16,391 nucleotides of DNA from Novosphingobium sp. (GCA_020853995.1 JADYXV010000093.1:1-16391), one strand, 5' to 3'; positions 7,762 through 14,683 are shown, numbered from the stretch's first letter. Numbers and translations: made by a program. The notes: generated from the letters alone by a model not told the origin.

Positions 7762-7836
7762 TGGTGACCCCTACGGGAATCGAACCCGTGTTTCAGCCGT
7801 GAAAGGGCCGCGTCCTAACCGCTAGACGAAGGGGCC
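7762..7836 (-). tRNA. tRNA-Glu (anticodon UUC), copy nearest recJ
   Basis: Same 75-base sequence as the neighbouring copy, including the TTC anticodon and encoded CCA (7762-7764). The two copies repeat at a 128-base interval with a 53-base spacer that has no promoter-like TTGAC, so they are probably cotranscribed. This copy comes first in the transcript. Confidence 0.97.
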
Positions 7837-7867
7837 ACTGGGCTTGCACCGCTGGGCAGGTCCGCGC

Positions 7868-7895
7868 CTCTAAGGGGCGGATGGCGGGGCGTCAA
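7868..7895 (-). promoter_or_regulatory. Probable promoter of the tRNA-Glu pair
   Basis: On the minus strand TTGACG (7890-7895) is followed after 16 bases by TTAGAG (7868-7873) and then a GC-rich stretch, the usual look of stable-RNA promoters in alphaproteobacteria. It lies 32 bases before the first tRNA and 21 bases past the recJ stop. The inverted repeat TCCGCGCC/GGGGCGGA (7861-7881, one mismatch, no T-run) overlaps the -10. Confidence 0.5.
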
Positions 7896-7915
7896 GCAGC
7901 ATGTTGCGAAAAAAG

Positions 7916-9691
7916 TCAGTCTGCAAAGGCAGCATCCTCGACATGGAGTTCTGCAGCGGGCCGACTGGCCCAATCATCGATCTTTGCGCGCCCTGCCAAC
8001 CATAGATGGCGACCACGCGATCCATGCAGCAAAGCTTGGCCGAGTTCGGTATGGGCTGCACGAAAGGCGATGGCTTTGAACGAGCGGCCATCTGCGCCGC
8101 TGGCCACCATGCGAACGTGATCTGTGCCCACAAGATCACATTTCACCAAGCGCACCGGCCCTACCGCTATGCGAGGGCCGGGCCACCCGATTCCGAACGG
8201 GCCCGCAGTTTCCAGTGTCTCTACCAGTTCAGTAGTCAGGCCGCCGGGGCTAAGCGACAAATCGAGAAGCAGCGATTGATAGGCACGCGCCCCCGATATT
8301 TCGCGGGCCAATCGCTCGTCCAGCCAATCACCCAATTCAGACAGACGTTCTGGATCGATCGTGAGGCCGCAAGCCATCGCATGACCGCCGCCTGCGATTA
8401 ACATTCCCGCTTCCCGTGCAGCCATGATCGCCGAGCCCAAGTCTACCCCGGCAATGGAGCGGCCCGAGCCTTTGCCATTGCCGGCCTCGTCGGCATCAAG
8501 CGCGATAACCAGCGCGGGCTTGCCGGTCTTTTCCTTGATGCGCCCGGCTACAATGCCGATCACGCCCGGATGCCAACCGTGGCCTGCAAGGACCAGTACC
8601 GATCGGTTATGCTGCGCGGCAACTTGTGCTTCAGCGGCCTCCTGCACTTCCTGTTCAATTCCTCGACGCTCTTCATTCAGGAGCGAAAGCTGAGCTGCAA
8701 TCGAGCGCGCTTCATCGGGGTCTTGCGTGGTTAACAGGCGCACGCCCAGCGTAGCCTCACCCACTCGGCCCCCTGCATTGATGCGTGGGCCCAGGGCAAA
8801 GCCGAGATCGCTGCACGTGGGCGCGCGAGCGAGGCGGCTTGCATCGATAAGTGCGGATAGGCCCACGTTCTCGCGCCGTGCCATGATCTTGAGGCCTTGC
8901 GATACCAGCGCGCGGTTTAGGCCTTTGAGTTGCGCGACGTCTGCCACGGTACCAAGTGCGACCAGATCGAGCAGGCGCATGAGATCGGGGGCTTTACGCT
9001 TTTCAAAGTGCCCGCGCCCGCGCAATTCCCGCACAGTGGCGATGGCAAGCAGGAACGCGACGCCGACCGCTGCCAAATGCCCGTATGCGGCTGCCTCGTC
9101 GCATTCATCAAGCCGGTTGGGGTTGACCAGCGCAGCGGTCAGCGGAAGCTCTGAGGAGCATTTGTGATGATCCACCACGATTACATCCACGCCCACGGCG
9201 TGCGCCGCTGCCAGCGCTTCGTGCGCCATGGCTCCGCAATCCACCGTCACGATCAGGCTGGAGCCTTCACCTGCCAACCGCACCAGCGCTTCGCCGGATG
9301 GCCCATAGCCTTCAAGCAGCCGATCAGGAATGTAGTGCCGGGCCTGTATGCCAAGATCGCGCAAAAGCAGGATCAGAAGCGCCGCGCTGGTTGCGCCATC
9401 AACGTCATAATCGCCGTAAATCGTGATTTGTTCGTTAGAAAGGATTGCATCGGACAGCCGGCATGCAGCGCTGTCCATATCGCGGAAGATTGACGGGTCT
9501 GGCAGGAACTCACGCAAGGTTGGGCGGCGGTGACGTTCAAGATCTTCGCGGGCTACCCCGCGTGACATGAGCAGTTGTGTCACAAGATCATCGCCGGGCG
9601 CGCTATCTGTGCCGCCCATGTCCATGTTACCGCCGCGCCAGCGCCACGCTTGGCCGGAAAGGGATCGGGTTATCGCAGTGACTGGTATCAT
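7916..9691 (-). CDS. recJ: Single-stranded-DNA-specific exonuclease RecJ
   Basis: 5'-3' exonuclease on single-stranded DNA, used in recombination and mismatch/base-excision repair. The 591-residue length is close to E. coli RecJ (577). DHH-family motifs appear in order: YGDYDVDG (D94, D96, D98), TVDCG (D151), VDHHK (174-176, the DHH triad), NPNR (190-193), GTVADVA (247-253). The C-terminal DHHA1 part has HPGVIGIVAGRI, KGSGRS and GGHAMACG, followed by an OB-like tail. The ATG at 9689-9691 is kept because the following TRSLSGQAWRWRG stretch looks like the sphingomonad RecJ N-terminus; its ribosome site is weak and lies within a hairpin. The gene is divergent from the flavodoxin-like gene. Confidence 0.95.
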   Translation of the reverse strand: MIPVTAITRSLSGQAWRWRGGNMDMGGTDSAPGDDLVTQLLMSRGVAREDLERHRRPTLREFLPDPSIFRDMDSAACRLSDAILSNEQITIYGDYDVDGATSAALLILLLRDLGIQARHYIPDRLLEGYGPSGEALVRLAGEGSSLIVTVDCGAMAHEALAAAHAVGVDVIVVDHHKCSSELPLTAALVNPNRLDECDEAAAYGHLAAVGVAFLLAIATVRELRGRGHFEKRKAPDLMRLLDLVALGTVADVAQLKGLNRALVSQGLKIMARRENVGLSALIDASRLARAPTCSDLGFALGPRINAGGRVGEATLGVRLLTTQDPDEARSIAAQLSLLNEERRGIEQEVQEAAEAQVAAQHNRSVLVLAGHGWHPGVIGIVAGRIKEKTGKPALVIALDADEAGNGKGSGRSIAGVDLGSAIMAAREAGMLIAGGGHAMACGLTIDPERLSELGDWLDERLAREISGARAYQSLLLDLSLSPGGLTTELVETLETAGPFGIGWPGPRIAVGPVRLVKCDLVGTDHVRMVASGADGRSFKAIAFRAAHTELGQALLHGSRGRHLWLAGRAKIDDWASRPAAELHVEDAAFAD

Positions 9692-9694
9692 GAT

Positions 9695-9723
9695 CCCGCG
9701 CTATACCATGCCCATAGCGCGGG
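9695..9723. repeat. Perfect 10-bp inverted repeat before recJ
   Basis: CCCGCGCTAT (9695-9704) and ATAGCGCGGG (9714-9723) are exact inverted copies around a 9-base loop, 3 bases before the recJ ATG. The only Shine-Dalgarno-like bases for recJ (GCGGGA) fall in the arm next to the ATG. Neither strand has a T-run after it, so a Rho-independent terminator is unlikely. It could be an mRNA hairpin hindering recJ translation, or a DNA operator in the divergent recJ/flavodoxin interval. Confidence 0.6.
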
Positions 9724-9818
9724 AAAGAGCAAAGCCTGTGAAGAAGGGAGCGGTGGTTTGCGGGTTAGGGCTATGAGAGATGCAGATCGCCCTAATCGGG
9801 CAGGGGGCTGTTGAAGCA

Positions 9819-10298
9819 ATGCTGTTGATTATCTGGCACAGCCGCACGGGCACGGCAGAGGCGATGGCCCGCGCGGCTTATCAGGGAGCCTTGATCGAAG
9901 GGCCGTGCGTTCTGACACGTGCTGAAGATGCGACGGTGGCCCATCTGCTGAATGCGTCGGCATATCTGTTTTGTTGTCCGGAGAATCTGGCAGGAATGAC
10001 AGGGTTGATGAAGGAGTTCTTTGATCGAACCTATTATCCTCTGCTCGGCCGGATTGAAGGCCGCGCATATGCCACCATGATCGCGGCGGGAACAGATGGA
10101 ACTGGCGCGCAGCGGCAGATCGACCGCATCGCTACAGGCTGGCGGCTAAGGCGCGTGGCCGAGCCCTTGATTGTCCAAACTGGTGCACAAACCCCGGCAG
10201 ACATGCTTGCGCATAAAAATTTGTCCGATGAAACATTGCGAATGTGTTGCGATATGGGACCGGCTTTAACCGGAGGCATCGGGTTAGGAGTTTTCTGA
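9819..10298 (+). CDS. Flavodoxin/FMN-reductase-like protein
   Basis: Small cytoplasmic protein of 159 residues with a flavodoxin-like fold. The first strand and FMN-phosphate loop are LLIIWHSRTGTAEAMARAA (~2-20). A second strand and loop, AYLFCCPENLAGMTGLMKEF (~48-67), sits where NAD(P)H-dependent oxidoreductases of this fold have PEYN-like flavin contacts, and ATMIAAGTDGTGA follows. The frame opens at an ATG at 9780, but the ATG at 9819 puts the first beta strand at the N-terminus as in the family; a G-rich stretch lies 12 bases upstream. It is the first gene of a three-gene + strand set and divergent from recJ. Whether it binds FMN or reduces a particular substrate cannot be told. Confidence 0.75.
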   Translation: MLLIIWHSRTGTAEAMARAAYQGALIEGPCVLTRAEDATVAHLLNASAYLFCCPENLAGMTGLMKEFFDRTYYPLLGRIEGRAYATMIAAGTDGTGAQRQIDRIATGWRLRRVAEPLIVQTGAQTPADMLAHKNLSDETLRMCCDMGPALTGGIGLGVF

Positions 10299-10401
10299 AA
10301 TTGTATCACTATAACTGCGTGTGAGTTTCTCCGTTTACCTGGCGGACTCGGGCTAAGGGGGGCGGTTGTGCCGATCCGGAGGAAATTGGAGCGGGGTGTA
10401 C

Positions 10402-11145
10402 GTGGACGCAAGTGATCACCCATCTGACTGGACACCGCTGGCCGCTCTTCTTTACGAAACCGGTTCAGTGCCAGGCATCAAAGAATTGATGGATGCGGCA
10501 GCGAATGTCGGAGATTTTACAGTAAGCCATGCGCCTCCTGAAAATGAAGGCTGGGCTGAGGTACTCCGTGACGGACTGACCTTTGATCTGCGCGGGCTTT
10601 CGGGTGGAAAGGCGCAGGTATGCCCGGTAATTGATCATGTTGTGGGTGTGGACATTGATCACGGTAGTGCGGGACTGTCCGCGCTGCTCATATGTCCCGG
10701 CCCACATATTTCAGGTGCACAACACCTCCTGCCCGTAATTCGTGTAGCTACCGCCTTGGCTGACAGCTTGGCCGGGATCGGCACGCCGCGCGCAATTTGC
10801 TGGATTCCGGCGCGAAATGCAGTTGCACCGCATCTTTTCCGGCAGGCGATAGTGCCTTGGTTGAAAGGCGGGCCGTTCCCCGCAATTGCGCTTGCATCAC
10901 TGCAACGGCTTGCTGACGGTAACATTATCTCTACCGGCCTGAAGTTCCTGATCGGACAAGAATTTTCTTTGTCGGGCGATGCAGGGACAAGTCCTGAGCA
11001 CCTTGCCCGTGTCGCAGTGCGACTGGTTGATTGGCTTGTCGCGTATGGTCCGGTCAAGGAAGCTACACAGCCAGTTCTAGCCGGAACGGGAGCAGTCTTT
11101 CTTGAGGCGGAGAACGCCACAAGTATCATTGCAAGGTGTTCCTGA
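10402..11145 (+). CDS. Uncharacterised protein, DUF4261-like
   Basis: A soluble protein of 247 residues from the GTG used here, with no signal peptide or membrane segment. The middle and C-terminus (AQHLLPVIRVATALAD, RAICWIP, GLKFLIGQEFSL, RLVDWLVAYGPV) recall the DUF4261 pattern of a Trp/Pro-rich strand, a glycine-containing 'TxGL..G..E' stretch, and a last helix ending in GP. I judge this by eye only. The start is uncertain: GTG at 10396 or 10402 (GGAG upstream) or TTG at 10366 (AAGGGG upstream, 259 residues). Its last 10 bases overlap the start of the next gene, so the two are probably translationally coupled. Function unknown. Confidence 0.6.
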   Translation: MDASDHPSDWTPLAALLYETGSVPGIKELMDAAANVGDFTVSHAPPENEGWAEVLRDGLTFDLRGLSGGKAQVCPVIDHVVGVDIDHGSAGLSALLICPGPHISGAQHLLPVIRVATALADSLAGIGTPRAICWIPARNAVAPHLFRQAIVPWLKGGPFPAIALASLQRLADGNIISTGLKFLIGQEFSLSGDAGTSPEHLARVAVRLVDWLVAYGPVKEATQPVLAGTGAVFLEAENATSIIARCS

Positions 11146-11678
11146 GTCGCAAATCTGGTCCTGATACGCGCAAGGCTCTGCCATTCGGTAGCGTCAACGT
11201 TGTAGGACAGCCTGGCTATGCGCCGGGACTCCAGCGACATCACCTGATCCCTCGCCAGCTATTGCAGTCCGAGGCGTTGGGAAGAATGTTTGTCAGGCTT
11301 GGCATCGACCGGCTGGGATTTCACGATTTCCGGCGCAACGGTATGCTGTTACCTTGTTCGGAAGCCACGGCATTGCGCATCGGCCTGCCTTTGCATCGTG
11401 GTCCCCATCGCAGTTACAACGAATTGGTGATGGAGCGCGCCGGCCAAATTGAAGCCTGCTGGGCGCAAGAGCGTGCTGCAGGAGCGCCAGACGCAGATTT
11501 CGAAGCGCTGATGCGGATCGATCTGCTGCAACGCGCCTTACGGCGCAAACTGCTTGATCCGCGTTTGTGGGCGCGCACTCCCTTGAATGCGCACGATCCA
11601 TCACTTGAATTCGGCCACCTTGACGCATTGGCGGACATGCTGTGGTCAGCCACCGGCAATGCGTCCAAGGCGGCCTGA
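11136..11678 (+). CDS. AHH-type HNH/EndoVII nuclease-like protein
   Basis: A 180-residue protein whose first half fits the AHH branch of the HNH/Endonuclease VII superfamily: RHHLIPRQLL (H35, H36), NGMLLP (N68, L72-P73), and HRGPHRSYN (H87, H91, Y94, N95). AHH domains are best known as C-terminal toxin tips of polymorphic toxins. Here the domain stands alone, with no secretion signal, repeat or delivery domain, so the cellular role is open. The GTG start lies within the end of the previous gene (10-base overlap) with little ribosome site, pointing to coupling. The C-terminal third is Leu/Arg/Ala-rich and helical. Nuclease activity is inferred from motifs only. Confidence 0.7.
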   Translation: MFLSRKSGPDTRKALPFGSVNVVGQPGYAPGLQRHHLIPRQLLQSEALGRMFVRLGIDRLGFHDFRRNGMLLPCSEATALRIGLPLHRGPHRSYNELVMERAGQIEACWAQERAAGAPDADFEALMRIDLLQRALRRKLLDPRLWARTPLNAHDPSLEFGHLDALADMLWSATGNASKAA

Positions 11679-11681
11679 CCT

Positions 11682-12662
11682 TTATCTCAGAAACGGCGCG
11701 CTATTGGCGTTCAATGCTGCCGAAGCGTCGCGATATTCCTGCTCCAATCGTGCGACGCGCGACGCAACAGGTTCAATCGCAGTAACTGCTCCGATGCCCT
11801 GACCAGAACCCCAGATATCCTTCCAGGCTTTCACATCGGTGTTGCCGCCCGATCCGAAATCCATCTTGCTGGGATCGCTTTGCGGAAGATTGTCCGGATC
11901 AAGCCCTGCTTTGACAATCGAGGAGCGCAGGTAATTGCCATGAACGCCGGTAAACAGGTTGGAATAGACGATATCGGCAGCGCTGGAATCGACGATGGAC
12001 TGTTTGTAATCCTCAGCGGCCCGCGCCTCTTCGGTCGCAATCCACGCCGAACCGATATAGGCAAAATCTGCGCCAAGTGCCTGGGCTGCCAGGATGGACC
12101 GGCCGTGGGCAATCGCACCGGAAAGTGCGACAAGCCCTTCAAACCACTGGCGGATTTCCTGCATCATTGCGAACGGTGATTGCGCACCGGCATGGCCGCC
12201 AGCACCAGCAGCCACGGGGATCAGGCCGTCGGCGCCCTTTTCAATGGCTTTGCGCGCGTGGACGCTGTTGATGACGTCATGCATGACGATACCGCCCCAG
12301 CGGTGCGCTGCGGCATAGACTTCTTCACGTGCGCCAAGCGAAGTAATCAACAGCGGAACTTGCCATTTTTCGCACATCGCCATGTCTTCATCGAGGCGAT
12401 TGTTCGTCTTGTGCACGATCTGGTTGACAGCAAAGGGGGCGGCAGGAGCGTCCGGATTGGCGCGGTTATAGGAAGCCAATTCCTCTGTGATCTGGTGAAG
12501 CCATTCATCGAGCTGGCTGATAGGCCGTGCATTAAGTGATGGAAAAGAGCCCACGATCCCCGCCTTGCACTGTGCGATCACCAGCTCCGGCCCCGAAATG
12601 ATGAAAAGAGGAGAGGCAATAACGGGCAGGCGCAGTCGGGCGAATGGCGCGGGCAAAGGCAT
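11682..12662 (-). CDS. Nitronate monooxygenase family protein
   Basis: FMN-dependent TIM-barrel enzyme of the NMO/2-nitropropane dioxygenase family, which oxidises nitronates; the true substrate here is not known. In the 326-residue product the family features are ASPLFIISGPELV near the N-terminus, VNQIVHKTN, the FMN-phosphate/catalytic loop PVAAGAGGHAG (catalytic-type His H157), and LSGAIAHGRSILAAQALGADFAYIGSAWIATEEA. The open frame begins at a TTG at 12680, but ATG at 12660-12662 has GAGGA 9 bases upstream and gives the usual N-terminus. It meets the AHH gene tail to tail with a 3-base gap and no visible terminator. Confidence 0.88.
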   Translation of the reverse strand: MPLPAPFARLRLPVIASPLFIISGPELVIAQCKAGIVGSFPSLNARPISQLDEWLHQITEELASYNRANPDAPAAPFAVNQIVHKTNNRLDEDMAMCEKWQVPLLITSLGAREEVYAAAHRWGGIVMHDVINSVHARKAIEKGADGLIPVAAGAGGHAGAQSPFAMMQEIRQWFEGLVALSGAIAHGRSILAAQALGADFAYIGSAWIATEEARAAEDYKQSIVDSSAADIVYSNLFTGVHGNYLRSSIVKAGLDPDNLPQSDPSKMDFGSGGNTDVKAWKDIWGSGQGIGAVTAIEPVASRVARLEQEYRDASAALNANSAPFLR

Positions 12663-12686
12663 GCAACTGGTTCCTCGCAAAAAGGA

Positions 12687-12702
12687 TTAATTGATTGATT
12701 AA
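12687..12702. promoter_or_regulatory. A/T-rich dyad before the nitronate monooxygenase gene
   Basis: TTAATTGATTGATTAA lies 24 bases upstream of the chosen start in an otherwise GC-rich region. Its ends TTAAT/ATTAA are inverted copies around 6 bases. The shape resembles operators bound by TetR-type repressors or an A/T-rich promoter region. No regulator gene is next to it in this window. Confidence 0.35.
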
Positions 12703-12749
12703 ACTTTAGGCGGGGAAAGGAAGGTTGTCAAAGGTGTCCCGAATGACAA

Positions 12750-12771
12750 ACGGGCGACCGAAGCCGCCCGT
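12750..12771 (-). terminator. Rho-independent terminator of leuA
   Basis: On the minus strand ACGGGCGGC-TTCG-GTCGCCCGT forms a 9-bp stem (one G-U pair) with a TTCG tetraloop, followed by TTTG and TCATT. It starts 26 bases past the leuA stop and is well placed to end the leuA transcript. Confidence 0.8.
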
Positions 12772-12780
12772 CATCATAAA

Positions 12781-12814
12781 TCAAGACGCCGTGTTGGTCA
12801 GGACGCTGTGTTGG
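12781..12814. repeat. 17-base tandem repeat across the leuA stop codon
   Basis: The + strand units TCAAGACGCCGTGTTGG (12781-12797) and TCAGGACGCTGTGTTGG (12798-12814) match at 15 of 17 bases. The second unit contains the last codons and TGA of leuA. Read on the minus strand in a shifted frame, the other unit also spells Asn-Thr-Ala-Ser-stop. Confidence 0.7.
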
Positions 12815-14468
12815 CTGCGCTAAGCACCGCGCGGACGCTGGCTGTTGCAACGTCCTCGTCAATGCCAACGCCCCAGACGGTGCGTCCATCAGGCATCTTG
12901 CACTCGACATAAGCAGCGGCGCGGGCGTTGCTGCCTGCACCCATCGCGTGCTCGGAATAGTCTGTGATGTCTATGTCAAGGCCGAAGCCGTCTTTGATGG
13001 TGGCAACGACTGACGAGATCAGGCCGTTGCCACGTCCAGAAACGGACTGCACTTTTCCATCTACTTCGATCTTCCCCGCAAAGATGCGAGTCCCGTCAGG
13101 GCCGCGTGCTTCTTCGTAATCGATCAGTTGGAAGTGCTGTGGCGTATCAAGGCGGTAAGCCTTGCGGAACACGCCCCAGATATCCGATGCCTGCAATTCG
13201 CGGCCCAATTCGTCGGCCAGTTCCTGCACATGGCGCGAGAAGTGTGCCTGCATTTTCTTGGGGAGCTTCAGGCCCTGATCCTGTTCGAGAACCCAGGCAA
13301 AGCCGCCCTTTCCGGATTGTGAATTGACGCGGATCACTGCTTCATAGCTGCGGCCAAGGTCGGCAGGATCTATGGGCAGATAAGGCACTGACCATATGTC
13401 ATCGTTACGCTGTTCTTGCGCAGCGAAGCCCTTTTTGATCGCGTCCTGGTGGCTGCCGGAAAATGCCGTGAACACCAGTTCTCCGCCATAGGGATGGCGC
13501 GGATGGACCGGCAACTGGTTGCAATATTCCACCGTCTGGATCACTTCGTCGATGTCCGAAAAGTCCAGCTCAGGCTCTACGCCTTGCGTGTAGAGGTTCA
13601 GCGCGACTGTGACGAGGCAGCAATTGCCGGTGCGCTCTCCATTGCCAAACAGACAGCCTTCGACGCGGTCAGCGCCCGCCATCAAGCCTAGTTCGGCTGC
13701 GGCAACGCCGGTACCGCGGTCATTGTGCGTGTGCAGCGAGATGATCGCGCGGTCACGGTTGGGGAGATTGCGGCCGAAGTATTCGATCTGGTCGGCGTAA
13801 ATGTTGGGCGTCGATGCTTCCACCGTTGCGGGCAGGTTGAGAATGATCGGATGTTCGGCAGTCGGCTGCAAAACGTTCATAACCGCTTCGCAACATTCGA
13901 TGCTGAAATCGACTTCGGCGGTTGAGAACGTCTCGGGGCTATATTCGAAATGCCAGTCTGTCTGCGGGAAACGTGCTGCCTGATCGCGGAGCACTTTTGC
14001 GCCATCGATGGCGATTTGTTTGACGTCAGCCTTGTCCATGCCGAACACGACCTGGCGCCACAGCGGGGACACCGCATTGTAAACGTGGACGATTGCTTGC
14101 TTGGCACCCGCCAGACTTTCAAAGCTGGTGCGGATCAGGTCTTCGCGCGATTGGGTGAGAACTTGCACGAAGACATCATCAGGAATGCGACCGCTGTCGA
14201 CCAGGCCACGGATAAAGTCATATTCGGTCGCACCCGCGCTGGGAAAGCCGACTTCGATTTCCTTGAGGCCGATCTTGATCAAAAGGTCAAAGAACCGCGA
14301 CTTCTTTTCGGCGTTCATCGGATCGATCAGTGATTGGTTGCCATCGCGCAAGTCGGTGGACAGCCAGCGCGGAGTTTGAGTGATCGTACGGCTGGGCCAT
14401 TGGCGATCGGGCAGATTGATCTGCGGAAACGCACGATACTTGGCCGAAGGGGCTTTCAGCATGGTCAT
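12798..14468 (-). CDS. leuA: 2-isopropylmalate synthase, LeuA class 2
   Basis: First committed step of leucine synthesis: acetyl-CoA plus 2-oxoisovalerate gives 2-isopropylmalate. The 556-residue product begins in the long-form LeuA style (SAKYRAFPQINLPDRQWPSRTI). The catalytic DRE-TIM barrel shows STDLRDGNQ (R41, D42) and the metal-binding LHTHNDRG (H246, H248), with GNGERTGN further on. The last ~120 residues form the leucine-sensing regulatory domain (SVSGRGNGLISSVV, EHAMGAGSNARAAAYV). The open frame runs back to 14540, but that extension overlaps the leader hairpins and is rejected. ATG at 14466-14468 has GAGAAG 8 bases upstream; a second ATG lies two codons later. A Leu-rich leader peptide precedes it. 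Confidence 0.95.
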   Translation of the reverse strand: MTMLKAPSAKYRAFPQINLPDRQWPSRTITQTPRWLSTDLRDGNQSLIDPMNAEKKSRFFDLLIKIGLKEIEVGFPSAGATEYDFIRGLVDSGRIPDDVFVQVLTQSREDLIRTSFESLAGAKQAIVHVYNAVSPLWRQVVFGMDKADVKQIAIDGAKVLRDQAARFPQTDWHFEYSPETFSTAEVDFSIECCEAVMNVLQPTAEHPIILNLPATVEASTPNIYADQIEYFGRNLPNRDRAIISLHTHNDRGTGVAAAELGLMAGADRVEGCLFGNGERTGNCCLVTVALNLYTQGVEPELDFSDIDEVIQTVEYCNQLPVHPRHPYGGELVFTAFSGSHQDAIKKGFAAQEQRNDDIWSVPYLPIDPADLGRSYEAVIRVNSQSGKGGFAWVLEQDQGLKLPKKMQAHFSRHVQELADELGRELQASDIWGVFRKAYRLDTPQHFQLIDYEEARGPDGTRIFAGKIEVDGKVQSVSGRGNGLISSVVATIKDGFGLDIDITDYSEHAMGAGSNARAAAYVECKMPDGRTVWGVGIDEDVATASVRAVLSAANTAS

Positions 14469-14598
14469 GGGAAGTTCTTCTCGACTGGAAATTTGCCTGA
14501 AACTGGTTCTCGCTTCCCTTGGGCGTCGTGCGCGCCGCAATGCGACACGTCAGCTTACGCCCAAGGGCGTGTAAGTCGCAGGGTAAGAGCCAGTCGAG
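14469..14598 (-). promoter_or_regulatory. leuA leader with competing RNA stems (attenuator)
   Basis: Three perfect pairings lie between the leader peptide and leuA. Stem A pairs 14590-14598 (in Leu-codon territory) with 14480-14488, 9 bp, reaching into the leuA Shine-Dalgarno GAGAAG (14477-14482). Stem B pairs 14557-14567 (end of leader ORF) with 14516-14526, 11 bp (ACGCCCAAGGG/CCCTTGGGCGT on the + strand), with an inner CGTG/CACG hairpin. Stem C pairs 14513-14518 with 14469-14474, 6 bp (GGGAAG/CTTCCC), directly before the ATG and sharing three bases with stem B. No T-run follows any stem, so control of translation rather than termination is inferred. Confidence 0.65.
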
Positions 14599-14605
14599 CG
14601 TTCAT
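14555..14605 (-). CDS. Leucine leader peptide of leuA
   Basis: A 16-codon frame, ATG at 14603-14605 to TAA at 14555-14557, reads MNARLALTLRLTRPWA. Four of codons 5-11 are Leu (CTG, CTT, CTG, CTT at codons 5, 7, 9, 11). Leu-rich short frames upstream of leuA are the hallmark of ribosome-mediated attenuation (leuL in enterics). The codons lie exactly where ribosome stalling would affect stems A and B, and the stop codon touches the 5' arm of stem B. An AGG about 10 bases upstream may serve as ribosome site. Confidence 0.72.
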   Translation of the reverse strand: MNARLALTLRLTRPWA

Positions 14606-14683
14606 GCCATCGCCTATGGTGATTCCCTGCGCGATTGTCCAGAATGAAAGCGCAAAATGAACCTGCTCGCAGATCGTTACCAT

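Noticed and set aside
10659..11243. Minus-strand open frame of 194 codons opposite the DUF4261-like gene
   Set aside because: Ser/Arg/Ala-biased shadow; the + strand frame has coupled neighbours and a more protein-like pattern.
14469..14540. N-terminal extension of leuA by 24 codons
   Set aside because: It reads through the leader hairpins, is Arg-rich, and lacks a ribosome site; the ATG at 14468 with GAGAAG fits the family N-terminus.
14516..14567. 11-bp stem before leuA as a Rho-independent terminator
   Set aside because: No T-run follows on the minus strand (AAGCGAGAACC comes next), so transcription termination by this stem alone is unlikely.
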